Origin: Microlunatus kandeliicorticis
Lineage (GTDB): Bacteria > Actinomycetota > Actinomycetes > Propionibacteriales > Propionibacteriaceae
Direction: 5' to 3'
Assembly (NCBI RefSeq): GCF_014137855.1
Contig: NZ_JACGWT010000001.1
Span: 496,001 to 560,000 of the forward strand
Length of the DNA: 64,000 bases
Shown: piece after piece, positions 45,490 through 53,087 of the stretch
Layout: every line of letters starts with the position of its first letter
Numbering within the stretch: position 1 is the first letter of the stretch
Program-made: the position numbers and the translations under genes
Notes under the pieces: generated by a model
Database searches by the model: none
What the model was told of the DNA's origin: nothing
What the model saw: the letters and a program-made list of their open reading frames with translations, nothing else

Positions 45490-46055
45490 CGGCCCACCCC
45501 GCCCGGTTGCGGATCGCTGGCCACGCGGCGGTCCAGGTCGTCGCCGAACCGGTCGTAGCGGGTCCGGTGCGAGGCCAGCACCACGCCGGCGACGATAGTG
45601 GCGAACATGACCGGACTGATCGTCATCATCACCAGCATCTTGTCGCCCATCAGCGCCTGACCGAGCTGCCGGGCCCGGGCCGGCGCCGCGTGGGGATGCT
45701 GCGGCCACGGAGCGAGCAGGATGCCGACCACCAGCAGGACGAACAGCCCGGCCGAGGCCACCAGCGCCGGTCTCTGGCCGTGCACCATGCTCATCGGTAT
45801 CAGGGCCGGGTTCATCCCCATGAACATGATCATGAAGACCGCCATGATCGCCATCTCCATGATCATCATCAGGATGGTGATCACGCCGGGATAGGTCAGA
45901 CCGAACAGCACCAGGGCCCCGCCGACGGCGACGAAGGAAATCGCGAGGGCGTAGGTAGCCCGGGCCATCGAGTCGATAACGAAGACCAGAGCGCCGCTGA
46001 CCACCGCGACGAGCGCCAGCACGAGGAAGACGATGATGAAGACGACGACGTTCAT
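45486..46055 (-). CDS. NuoJ-like subunit
   Basis: ATG 46055 starts a 189-residue protein with five helices, including VVVFIIVFLVLALVAVVSG and YALAISFVAVGGALVLFGLTYPG. The stretch VITILMMIMEMAIMAVFMIMFMGM is unusually Met-rich. Canonical NuoJ has a helix with a pi-bulge here, and the Met density may suit copper or be chance. It starts at the nuoH-like stop (four-base overlap) and ends at the nuoK-like start. Confidence 0.85.
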   Translation of the reverse strand: MNVVVFIIVFLVLALVAVVSGALVFVIDSMARATYALAISFVAVGGALVLFGLTYPGVITILMMIMEMAIMAVFMIMFMGMNPALIPMSMVHGQRPALVASAGLFVLLVVGILLAPWPQHPHAAPARARQLGQALMGDKMLVMMTISPVMFATIVAGVVLASHRTRYDRFGDDLDRRVASDPQPGGVGR

Positions 46056-46978
46056 GACCACCCCCCGACGGTGACCAGCAGCGAGACCACCAGCAGTTGC
46101 AGCAGTGCGGCCGGCAGCAGGATCAGCCAGCCGATCTCCATGAACCGGTCGGGCCGAAGCAGCACCAGCCGGTTGCGCAGCACGACCAAGGCGGCGACCA
46201 GCACCGCGGACTTGACCAGCAGCCAGCACCAGGACGGCAGCAGTGGTCCCGCGCCGCCGCCGAGGAACAGGGCGGCGGTGAACACCGACCCGGCGACCAG
46301 CAGCAGGTAGCGACCGGTGAGGGCCAGCCACCGGTCCGGCCCAGACAGTTCGCCGAGGACGCCGCCGGCCAGATCCGGGCCGGCCGCCGGGCCGAGCGAA
46401 CCCCAGACCGAGAACCCGGCCACGCCGACCAGCAGCACGACGAAGGCCAGCGGCATCCAGACCACGTACGGCAGCCCGGCCTGGGCGGCGACGATGTCGG
46501 TGACCCGGAGGCTGTGGGCGGCCACCGCCGGCGCGGTCAGGGCGAACATCAGCGGGAGCTCGTACGCCAGCGCCGAGGCCAGGAAGCGGAACGCCCCGAC
46601 CAGGGCGAAGGTGGCGTTGGCGCCCCAGCCGAGCAGCCAGACGAGAGCCCAGACGGCGACGTCGGCGGTGTTGAACCAGACGACGCCGACGGCGGAATCG
46701 AGCACCGGGGGCGGGCCGAGCGGCACCACGGCCAGCATCAGCAACGGCACCAGCACCAGCCCGGCGCCGGCGATCCGCCACAAGAGCAGGTCCGCACCGG
46801 GCGCTGAGCGACGCCGTTGGCGCAGCAGCCGGGCGGTTTCGGCCAGCGGCAGGGTCAGGCCGTGCCGCACCGACGGTCCGGCCAATACGCCGCCGAACGC
46901 CGCCGCGCAGAGACCGCCGACCCCAAGCACGACGACGGTCAGCACGACGCTCAGCACGGCCGAGGCTGCGTCGGTCAT
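46052..46978 (-). CDS. NuoH-like subunit lacking the quinone-site motif
   Basis: ATG 46978 gives 308 residues and about eight helices. YELPLMFALTAPAVAAHSL (YEVPL block) and RPDRFMEIGWLILLPAALL (RxDQLMxxGWKxLLP block) identify NuoH. The acidic AExNRxPFDLxEAESE loop of canonical NuoH, which lines the quinone chamber, is replaced by AAGPDLAGGVLGEL. That makes normal quinone reduction unlikely. It overlaps the unusual B/D-like gene by four bases and would be the contact point for any peripheral subunit. Confidence 0.85.
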   Translation of the reverse strand: MTDAASAVLSVVLTVVVLGVGGLCAAAFGGVLAGPSVRHGLTLPLAETARLLRQRRRSAPGADLLLWRIAGAGLVLVPLLMLAVVPLGPPPVLDSAVGVVWFNTADVAVWALVWLLGWGANATFALVGAFRFLASALAYELPLMFALTAPAVAAHSLRVTDIVAAQAGLPYVVWMPLAFVVLLVGVAGFSVWGSLGPAAGPDLAGGVLGELSGPDRWLALTGRYLLLVAGSVFTAALFLGGGAGPLLPSWCWLLVKSAVLVAALVVLRNRLVLLRPDRFMEIGWLILLPAALLQLLVVSLLVTVGGWS

Positions 46979-48066
46979 CCGGCGGCTCCGACCGGGTGGT
47001 CGACCGGGCTGCCCGCGGAGGTTTCCGCAGCGATGAAAGCCAGCCCGGCCAGGCTGGCCACGGTCAGGCGGACGTCGGCCAGTTCGGACCCGGTCAGTAG
47101 ACCGGGCAGCAGTTCGGCCAGGGCGGGCAGATCCTGCACCGCCGGTCCAGGCGCAGTCCGGTCGTTCCCGGGATCGACCAACCGGAGCAGTCGGTCGTAG
47201 CAGTCGCCGCCCCACTCCACCGGGACGTCGACGGCGTCGACGGGTCCGACCCCGCGCAGAGCGCGTTTCAGCGGCCAGGACCGCGCGATCCGACGCCGGA
47301 GGTCGACCGGGTCCGGGCCAGAACCGGTCAGACCGAGCCGGTGGTCGCGGGCGGCCAGTACTCGGTCGGCCAGTGCGCCCGCACCGGTCAGCTGCAGCAG
47401 CCGAGCGGCCCAGTCCAGCCGGTAGGCGAACGGATCGTGGACCGGAATCCGCTGGGCGGCGGTGACCTCGACCGCGGCGACCACGTCGCCCTGCAGGGTC
47501 AGCAGCAGGCTCAGACCGGCCGGCCAGTCGGGCAGCGCCGGCCCGAGCGGCAGGTGCAGGACGTCCATCTCCAGTCCGTCGCGGTCGTCGGCGCCCGAGG
47601 CCAGCGCGATCCCTCCCGGCCCGCCCATGTCCATGTCGCCCATGTGGTCGCCCATGTCCATGTCGCCCATGTCGTGGTCGCCCATGTCGTGGCCGCCGTG
47701 CTGATCGGGCTCCGCCGACGGCAACGGGTCCTCGGCGCGGTTCCAGGCGAGGTAGTCGGCGGCCAGCTCGTCGAGCACTCCGGGGAGCTCGGGAACTGCT
47801 GAGAGCGTCCCCCGGACCCGCGGTCCCGGCATGGCCTGCCACACCCGGTCCAGCGCCGCGGCGAGGTCCCCGTGGGGCTCAGAGCCGCAGACCACCAGCA
47901 GATCCGCGTCCGCCGGAGAGGTGGCCAGCGGCCAGCCACGCACCCGGCAGGCGTGCTCCAGCCGCATCCGCAGCTCACCCGCGCCGGGCACCTCCACCGG
48001 CAGCACGTGCAGCCGGCCGAGCGCCAGCCGCCCGAGCAGCCGGTCGACCGTCGCGCTCAGGCCCAT
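46975..48066 (-). CDS. NuoB-like/NuoD-like hybrid with a Met/His/Asp-rich metal-binding linker
   Basis: This 363-residue soluble protein sits where nuoB, C and D would be. Residues about 25-90 resemble NuoB (SPADADLLVVCGSEPHGDL, ALDRVWQAMPGPRV), but the four cluster-binding cysteines are missing. Residues about 122-148 are a repeat of HDMGD and MDMGD units. LHLPLGPALPDWPAGLSLLLTLQGDVV then resembles the first strands of NuoD. A helical remainder contains RRRIARSWPLKRALRGVG but none of the NuoD catalytic blocks. I infer a cluster-free adapter or copper sensor on a membrane module. Confidence 0.7.
   Translation of the reverse strand: MGLSATVDRLLGRLALGRLHVLPVEVPGAGELRMRLEHACRVRGWPLATSPADADLLVVCGSEPHGDLAAALDRVWQAMPGPRVRGTLSAVPELPGVLDELAADYLAWNRAEDPLPSAEPDQHGGHDMGDHDMGDMDMGDHMGDMDMGGPGGIALASGADDRDGLEMDVLHLPLGPALPDWPAGLSLLLTLQGDVVAAVEVTAAQRIPVHDPFAYRLDWAARLLQLTGAGALADRVLAARDHRLGLTGSGPDPVDLRRRIARSWPLKRALRGVGPVDAVDVPVEWGGDCYDRLLRLVDPGNDRTAPGPAVQDLPALAELLPGLLTGSELADVRLTVASLAGLAFIAAETSAGSPVDHPVGAAG
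47621..47703 (-). repeat. Degenerate tandem repeat encoding HDMGD/MDMGD units
   Basis: Repeats of about 12-15 bases built on GGCGACATG encode HDMGDHDMGDMDMGDHMGD and so on. The units alternate His, Asp and Met as in copper-binding segments of CopC/PcoA-type proteins. The repeat lies between the NuoB-like and NuoD-like parts of the hybrid subunit. Confidence 0.8.
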
Positions 48067-48401
48067 CGCAGGGCACCTTCGCGCCAGGCCCAGACCACGC
48101 CCACCAGCAGCACCCCGAGGAAGACGAACATCTCGGTGACCGCACCGATGCCCTCCATCGCCACCACCAGCGTCCAGGGGTACATGAACAGCATCTCGAC
48201 GTCGAAGGCGAGGAAGAGCAGGGTGGCGACGTACCAGCGGGCGTGGTAGCGGGAGAGCGCGTGTTCGCTCGGCGCCAGCCCGGACAGGAACGGCAACGCG
48301 ACCGCGGCCGGCTCGCGGTACAGGAGCCGGTGGCCGGCGTAGAGGACGGCGAGCCCCAGCGACCCGACGATCAGCAGAGCGAGCACCGGGAGAGCCTGCA
48401 T
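48057..48401 (-). CDS. NuoA-like subunit
   Basis: ATG 48401 with GAGAGGAG at good spacing gives 114 residues; an upstream start at 48446 would run through the CsoR box and is rejected. Three helices are present. LLFLAFDVEMLFMYPW matches the conserved FDVExxFLYPW block. The cysteine of the N-terminal YECG loop is missing (the loop reads FLSGLAPSEHAL), which fits loss of the quinone-site interface. It is the first gene of the Complex I-like operon. Confidence 0.88.
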   Translation of the reverse strand: MQALPVLALLIVGSLGLAVLYAGHRLLYREPAAVALPFLSGLAPSEHALSRYHARWYVATLLFLAFDVEMLFMYPWTLVVAMEGIGAVTEMFVFLGVLLVGVVWAWREGALRWA

Positions 48402-48445
48402 GCGGTCCGCTCCTCTCCCGATCGACGCCATGGCCGCCAGCCCCA

Positions 48446-48460
48446 TACCCCCCTGGGGTA
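48446..48460. promoter_or_regulatory. CsoR-type operator before the Complex I-like operon
   Basis: TACCCCCCTGGGGTA is a near-perfect inverted repeat that fits the GC-tract palindrome bound by CsoR (TACCC-N5-GGGTA). It lies 45 bases upstream of the nuoA-like ATG on the minus strand, where it would overlap the promoter. A second copy faces copZ. It predicts that the Complex I-like operon is derepressed by copper. Confidence 0.75.
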
Positions 48461-48516
48461 AGCTGTGCGGTGTGGACCGGGAAGGGTTCCCGGACGCGCG
48501 AGGGTTACCTTACACA

Positions 48517-48531
48517 TACCCCTGGGGGGTA
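48517..48531. promoter_or_regulatory. CsoR-type operator before copZ
   Basis: TACCCCTGGGGGGTA lies 30 bases upstream of the copZ ATG. It has the same arms and spacing as the box at 48446-48460. CsoR is encoded downstream in the same operon, which gives a classic copper-feedback circuit. Confidence 0.82.
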
Positions 48532-48560
48532 AGTCGAGGGAAGTCTGAGAGGAGACCGTG

Positions 48561-48770
48561 ATGACGACTGGTGAGTATCGGGTGACCGGGATGACCTGCG
48601 AACACTGCGAGATGTCGGTCCGCGAGGAGGTCGAGACCATCGGCGGGGTCGAACAGGTCGAGGTCGACGCCGGAACCGGTCGGCTGGTGGTGACCGCGGC
48701 TGGCGGGATCGACGACCGGGCCGTGCTGGCCGCGGTGGACGAGGCCGGCTATTCGGCGGTCAGGGTCTGA
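48561..48770 (+). CDS. copZ: Copper chaperone CopZ (HMA domain)
   Basis: ATG 48561 (preceded by GAGAGGAG; an adjacent GTG at 48558 is too close) gives 69 residues with the Cu(I) motif [11 protein letters not shown] (residues 11-21) and the ferredoxin-like fold pattern [17 protein letters not shown], then [14 protein letters not shown]. It passes Cu(I) to the CopA ATPase encoded five bases further on. Confidence 0.92.
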   Translation: MTTGEYRVTGMTCEHCEMSVREEVETIGGVEQVEVDAGTGRLVVTAAGGIDDRAVLAAVDEAGYSAVRV

Positions 48771-48775
48771 TCGGG

Positions 48776-51121
48776 GTGGCGGTGTCGACGGCCCCGACCG
48801 ATCGCGATCCGGGTAGCCCCGCGGGCTCGGACCTCGAGCTGCAGATCGCCGGGATGACGTGCGCCTCCTGCGCGATGCGGATCGAGAAGAAGCTGAACAA
48901 GCTGGAGGCGGTGAGCGCGACCGTCAACTACGCCACCGAGAAGGCGCGGGTCAGCGTCCCGGCCGGCTACGACCCCGCACTGCTGATCGCCGAGGTGACC
49001 AAAGCCGGCTACACCGCGACGCTGCCGCCCCCGCCCGCCCCGGAGATCCCGGCCGCCCAGGCCGACGGGTCCGCCGAGGGCGACGGGTCCGCGCGCGCCG
49101 GCGAGGACCCTGAGCTGAGGGGTCTGCGGCACCGGCTGACCGGTTCGATCGCGCTGTCGGTGCCGGTGATCCTGCTCGCCATGGTGCCGCCGCTCCAGTT
49201 CACCGACTGGCAGTGGGCCTCGCTCACGCTGGCCGCACCGGTGGTGGTCTGGGGCGCCTGGCCGTTCCACCGCGCCGCCTGGCTGAACGCCCGGCACCGG
49301 ACCGCGACCATGGACACCCTGGTCTCGCTCGGCACCACGGCCGCCTTTCTGTGGTCGCTCTACGCGCTGTTCCTCGGCACCGCCGGTGCACCCGGGATGA
49401 CCGACCACTTCAGCCTGCGGCCGGCCCACTCGGGCGCGTCCGACACGATCTACCTCGAGGTCGCCGCGGGAGTGACCACCTTCATCCTGGCCGGCCGGTT
49501 CTTCGAGAAGCGGGCCAAGCGGCGGGCCGGAGCGGCGCTCCGGTCGTTGCTCGAACTCGGCGCCAAGGACGTGACACTGCTCGCCGACGGGATCGAGACC
49601 CGAGTCGGCATCGCCGCACTCCGGGTCGGTTCGGAGTTCGTCGTGCGGCCGGGGGAGAAGATCGCCACCGACGGCGTCGTCATCGCCGGCACCTCGGCGG
49701 TCGATGTCTCGATGATGACCGGGGAGTCCGTGCCGGTCGAGGTCGGCATGGGCGACGCGGTCGCCGGCGCCACGGTGAACGCGGGCGGTCGGCTGGTGGT
49801 GCGGGCCACCCGGGTCGGCACCGACACCCAGCTCGCGCAGATGGCCACGCTGGTCGAAGAGGCGCAGACCGGCAAGGCCCCGGTCCAGCGGCTGGCCGAC
49901 CGGGTGGCCGGGGTCTTCGTCCCGGTCGTGCTGGGGATCGCAGTGCTGACGCTGATCGGTTGGCTGGTCGCCGGCGCGACCGCAGTCGAGGCCTTCACCG
50001 CCGCGGTGGCCGTGCTGGTGATCGCGTGCCCGTGCGCGCTCGGGCTGGCCACGCCGACCGCGCTGCTGGTCGGCACCGGCCGGGGCGCGCAGCTGGGCGT
50101 GCTGATCAAGGGTCCGGAGGTGTTGGAGTCGACCCGCCGGGTCGACACCGTCGTCCTGGACAAGACCGGCACCGTCACCGTCGGCGCCATGAGCCTGGTC
50201 GACGTGCTGCCGGCGGCCGGCGAGGACGCCGCCGAGGTGCTCAGGCTGGCCGGAGCGCTCGAGCACGCCTCCGAACACCCGATCGGCCGGGCGGTGGCCG
50301 CCGCGGCCGCCGACCGGCTCGGCCCACTACCGGACGTGCAGGAGTTCGCGAACCTCGAGGGCCGCGGGGTCCGCGGTCGGGTGGAGGACCGGCTGGTCCT
50401 GGTCGGCCGTGGCTCGTTGGTCGGCGGCCCCGACGGTCCTGACGGAAGTGACGGACCTGAGAGCACCGACCGCACCGGTGCGGGGCTGGTTGCCGCCCGG
50501 ACGGAGGCGGAGCGGGCCGGTCGGACAGTCGTCACGGTCGGCTGGAGCGGTGCGGTCCGCGGGCTGCTGGTGCTGGCCGACCGGGTGCGACCGACCAGCG
50601 CGGAGGCGGTGGCCGGACTGCGTCGGCTCGGGTTGACGCCGGTGATGCTGACCGGCGACAACGCGGTGGTGGCCCGCCGGATCGCCGACGAGGTCGGGAT
50701 CGGTGAGGTCGTCGCCGAGGTGCTGCCGACCGACAAGGCTGCGGTGGTGGCGCGGCTGCAGGCCGAGGGTCGGGTGGTGGCGATGGTCGGTGACGGCGTC
50801 AACGACGCCCCCGCGCTCGCCCGGGCCGATCTCGGTCTGGCCATGGGCACCGGGACCGACGTGGCGATCGAGGCCTCAGACATCACCCTGGTGCGGGCCG
50901 ACCTGCGGAGCGCCGTGGATGCGATCCGGCTGTCCCGGCGCACGCTCGGCACCATCAAGGTCAATCTGTTCTGGGCCTTCGCCTACAACGTCGCGGCGAT
51001 CCCGGTCGCCGCCTTCGGGCTGCTCAACCCGATGCTCGCCGGTGCGGCGATGGCGTTGTCGAGCGTGTTCGTGGTCGGCAACAGCCTGCGGTTGCGTCGT
51101 TTCCGGGGGACGGATCGATGA
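48776..51121 (+). CDS. copA: Copper-exporting P1B-type ATPase CopA
   Basis: The 781-residue pump has an N-terminal HMA domain (GMTCASC, Cys 29 and 32), eight expected membrane helices and the transmembrane copper site CPC at 418-420. It also has the phosphorylated Asp in DKTGT (462), the SEHPIGRAV nucleotide-site motif, MLTGDN and GDGVNDAP near 672. TGES is the actuator motif. It exports Cu(I). GTG 48776 is five bases after the copZ stop, and its own stop overlaps the csoR start. Confidence 0.95.
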   Translation: MAVSTAPTDRDPGSPAGSDLELQIAGMTCASCAMRIEKKLNKLEAVSATVNYATEKARVSVPAGYDPALLIAEVTKAGYTATLPPPPAPEIPAAQADGSAEGDGSARAGEDPELRGLRHRLTGSIALSVPVILLAMVPPLQFTDWQWASLTLAAPVVVWGAWPFHRAAWLNARHRTATMDTLVSLGTTAAFLWSLYALFLGTAGAPGMTDHFSLRPAHSGASDTIYLEVAAGVTTFILAGRFFEKRAKRRAGAALRSLLELGAKDVTLLADGIETRVGIAALRVGSEFVVRPGEKIATDGVVIAGTSAVDVSMMTGESVPVEVGMGDAVAGATVNAGGRLVVRATRVGTDTQLAQMATLVEEAQTGKAPVQRLADRVAGVFVPVVLGIAVLTLIGWLVAGATAVEAFTAAVAVLVIACPCALGLATPTALLVGTGRGAQLGVLIKGPEVLESTRRVDTVVLDKTGTVTVGAMSLVDVLPAAGEDAAEVLRLAGALEHASEHPIGRAVAAAAADRLGPLPDVQEFANLEGRGVRGRVEDRLVLVGRGSLVGGPDGPDGSDGPESTDRTGAGLVAARTEAERAGRTVVTVGWSGAVRGLLVLADRVRPTSAEAVAGLRRLGLTPVMLTGDNAVVARRIADEVGIGEVVAEVLPTDKAAVVARLQAEGRVVAMVGDGVNDAPALARADLGLAMGTGTDVAIEASDITLVRADLRSAVDAIRLSRRTLGTIKVNLFWAFAYNVAAIPVAAFGLLNPMLAGAAMALSSVFVVGNSLRLRRFRGTDR

Positions 51122-51513
51122 CGAGCGGCGATGATGGTGGTCCATCCCGTCGGCGCCCGACGGGCCCGGACCGAGGAGGCAGCCCGGTGACCGAACCGAT
51201 CGGCGACGGCGGCGACCAGGTCGAGGTCGCCCATCACGGGTACATCAGCGACAAGCAGCAGTACCTCCGACGACTGCGCCGGATCGAGGGGCAGGCGCGC
51301 GGCCTCTCCCGGATGATCGAGGAGGAGAAGTACTGCATCGATATCCTGACCCAGGTCAGTGCGCTGACCCGGGCCCTGCAGGCGGTGGCGATGGGGTTGC
51401 TCGACGACCACCTGGAGCACTGCGTCATGGACGCGGCCCGCGTCGGCGGCGATGAGGCCGAGGCGAAGCTCAAGGAGGCGAGCGAGGCGATCGGCCGGCT
51501 GGTCCGCTCCTGA
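51118..51513 (+). CDS. csoR: Copper-sensing repressor CsoR
   Basis: The 131-residue product holds the CsoR copper site: Cys in [11 protein letters not shown], then His and Cys in DDHLEHCVM. The [15 protein letters not shown] helix is the DNA-binding region. ATG 51118 overlaps the copA stop. GTG 51187, with GAGGAGG in front, is a strong alternative that removes 23 disordered residues and gives the usual length. The repressor releases DNA when it binds Cu(I). Its targets probably include all three boxes at 48446, 48517 and 52771. Confidence 0.93.
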   Translation: MTSGDDGGPSRRRPTGPDRGGSPVTEPIGDGGDQVEVAHHGYISDKQQYLRRLRRIEGQARGLSRMIEEEKYCIDILTQVSALTRALQAVAMGLLDDHLEHCVMDAARVGGDEAEAKLKEASEAIGRLVRS

Positions 51514-51534
51514 CCGGCCGCTGAAGAACCGCCC

Positions 51535-51563
51535 CGGTCCACGACCCGTCGGGTCGTGGACCG
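51535..51563. terminator. Strong hairpin between convergent csoR and DUF305 genes
   Basis: CGGTCCACGACCC, loop GTC, GGGTCGTGGACCG is a perfect 13-base stem that lies 22 bases after the csoR stop and 31 bases before the DUF305 stop. No U-tract follows, which is common for actinobacterial terminators. It would serve both strands. Confidence 0.8.
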
Positions 51564-51593
51564 AGGCGTTGCGTCGGTTCAGAGTTTCGGGGT

Positions 51594-52283
51594 TCAGAGT
51601 TTCGACAGCAGCCCCGTCATGGTGGTGATCTCTTCGTTCTGGGTCCGGACGATGCTGCGGGCCAGGGCGATCGCGTCCGGGTTCGACCCGTCGGCGATCT
51701 CGGTCTTCGCCATCACCACCGCCCCGCGGTGGTGGCCGATCATGCCCTGCAGGTACAGCTTCTGCGCGGTCGCGGTGGAAGCGGAGCGGAGCTCGGCCAG
51801 TTCGGCCGTGGTGAGCATCCCGTCGCTGCCGCCATGGTTCATCCCTCCCATGCTGCCGGCGGTCGGGGCGCCCCAGATCTTCAGCCAGCCGGTCATCGTG
51901 GTGATCTCCGGTGCCTGTTCGGCCTTGATCTGTTCGGCCAGCTTCTGCGCCCGCGGATCGAGCCCGGGCTTGGCCAGGAGCAGGTCGCTCATCTGCACCG
52001 CCTGCTGGTGGTGCGGGATCATCATCTGGGCGAACATGACGTCGGCCTCGTTCGCCGCCCGGGCACCGGCGCTCGGGCTCGCCGAGGGCATGCCGGACAT
52101 CGAGGGCATGCCGGACATCGAGGGCATGCCGGACATCGAGGGCATGCCGGACATCGAGGGCATGCCGGAGGACGATCCGGTCGAGCCGCAACCGGCGGCG
52201 GCGGCAACCGCCAGGCCGAGGACGACCGCGGCCGCGGCCCGACGGCGGGGCATGCGGAACTGCTGGATGGTTCGGTAGAACAC
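51594..52283 (-). CDS. DUF305 lipoprotein with Met-rich repeat
   Basis: GTG 52283 follows AAGGAG at ideal spacing and gives 229 residues. A signal with lipobox (AVAAAAGCG) is followed by repeated SGMPSM units (about residues 38-66), then the DUF305 domain: DVMFAQMMIPHHQQAVQMSDLL, then MNHGGSDGM and GMIGHHRGAVVMAKTEIADG. The paired MIPHH and MIGHH segments are the family's metal-binding signature. DUF305 proteins are often found with copper resistance genes, probably binding copper outside the cell. It follows the DUF6153 gene on the same strand. Confidence 0.92.
   Translation of the reverse strand: MFYRTIQQFRMPRRRAAAAVVLGLAVAAAAGCGSTGSSSGMPSMSGMPSMSGMPSMSGMPSMSGMPSASPSAGARAANEADVMFAQMMIPHHQQAVQMSDLLLAKPGLDPRAQKLAEQIKAEQAPEITTMTGWLKIWGAPTAGSMGGMNHGGSDGMLTTAELAELRSASTATAQKLYLQGMIGHHRGAVVMAKTEIADGSNPDAIALARSIVRTQNEEITTMTGLLSKL
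52084..52170 (-). repeat. 18-base tandem repeat in the DUF305 gene
   Basis: The plus-strand unit GAGGGCATGCCGGACATC occurs four times without change (52084-52155), plus a partial fifth. It encodes SGMPSM repeats in the linker after the lipobox. Perfect identity of the copies suggests recent expansion or ongoing slippage, so copy number may vary between strains. Confidence 0.9.
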
Positions 52284-52340
52284 GGAAAACTCCTTGCTGG
52301 GTTCGGGTCGGTGCGGATTCGATCGGGCAGCGCGTGCCGA

Positions 52341-52754
52341 TCAGGTCCGACAGACCCCGAACTCCAGCCGGGAGGGTGACCGGGCCCTCAGTCGGGGGAG
52401 CGGGCCGGTGCGACTCTGGCCCGGGCCGCGGATCCGGCGGCTCGCCAGCGCCCGGACCGATCCGAGCCGGTGTGCCGGCCGCAGCACGGTCAGCACCAGT
52501 AACAGCAGACAACCGGCCGCCAGCGCGCAGTCCATGGCCGGGGCGCTGGCTCGCGTGTCGACCTGGGTGCTCGGAACGGTGTGCTGGGTGTACTCGGTGT
52601 GCTGCCCGGACGAGGTGACGCTGAGGGCGCTCGGCGGTTCGGTCCGGCCGGCGTCTGGGCGGAGTTGGTGCATGGCCACCAGCGCGAGGGCCAGCGCCAC
52701 GACCACACCGAGCAGGGTAAGGCGCAGCAATCGGAGCAACACGGTCCGCATCAC
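52341..52754 (-). CDS. DUF6153-like small membrane protein
   Basis: The start is ATG 52751 or GTG 52754, behind GGAGGGAGG. The 137-residue product has two helices (LRLTLLGVVVALALALVAMHQL and CALAAGCLLLLVLTVL) with an extracellular loop rich in Ser, Thr, Gln and His (SSGQHTEYTQHTVPS), then an Arg-rich tail. This matches small DUF6153 proteins that lie beside DUF305 and copper genes in actinomycetes. The name is from memory of the pattern. A CsoR-type box lies 17-20 bases upstream. Confidence 0.75.
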   Translation of the reverse strand: MMRTVLLRLLRLTLLGVVVALALALVAMHQLRPDAGRTEPPSALSVTSSGQHTEYTQHTVPSTQVDTRASAPAMDCALAAGCLLLLVLTVLRPAHRLGSVRALASRRIRGPGQSRTGPLPRLRARSPSRLEFGVCRT

Positions 52755-52770
52755 ACCCTCCCTCCGTGAT

Positions 52771-52785
52771 TACCCCCCTAGGGTA
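52771..52785. promoter_or_regulatory. Third CsoR-type operator, before the DUF6153-DUF305 pair
   Basis: TACCCCCCTAGGGTA matches the two boxes around copZ in arms and length. It lies immediately upstream of the leftward DUF6153 gene. It also precedes the ACR3 remnant on the plus strand, which starts 16 bases away. This places the small membrane protein and DUF305 lipoprotein in the copper regulon. Confidence 0.75.
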
Positions 52786-52800
52786 CCTTCTCGTTCGTCG

Positions 52801-53000
52801 ATGGAGACGGATCGGGTGGACCACTACGATGCCTTCACCGCAGCCGGTAACACCTGCGAGCGGGCGATCGCCGCGGCCATCGGCACCTTCGGTGCCACCA
52901 GCGGCCAGGCACTGGCCGGGGTGGTCGGCCCGCTGATCGAAGTGCCGGTACTGCTGGGGGCGGTCCACCTCGCGCTCCGAGCAGGCCGGACATTTCCGGG
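52801..53000 (+). pseudogene. C-terminal remnant of an ACR3-type arsenite efflux pump
   Basis: The frame from ATG 52801 reads DHYDAFTAAGNTCERAIAAA, then IGTFGATSGQALAGVVGPLIEVPVLLGAVHLAL. This matches the end of ACR3 pumps, where AAGNNFELAIAVA and the IGPLVEVPVLV block form the last transport helices. Here NNFEL is changed to NTCER and the first 300 or so residues are missing. Reading continues to 53091 without further similarity. It is a decayed fragment, not a working pump. Confidence 0.7.
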
Positions 53001-53024
53001 CCGACGGCCCGGACTGCGCACCTT

Positions 53025-53039
53025 ACAAAGAAATTTTGT
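53025..53039. promoter_or_regulatory. AT-rich palindrome upstream of the molybdoenzyme operon
   Basis: ACAAA-GAAAT-TTTGT is a 5+5+5 inverted repeat in otherwise very GC-rich DNA, 48 bases before the first gene. The right side continues as TTTTGTGACC. It may be an operator or promoter element. The binding protein is unknown. Confidence 0.35.
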
Positions 53040-53087
53040 GACCCCGCCTGTAGAGCGCCGCGGACTGTTCCTCCTAGCCTGCGGTGC

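Noticed and set aside
47621-47703. CRISPR-like or regulatory repeat
   Set aside because: The repeats stay in frame, encode HDMGD/MDMGD units and have no spacers.
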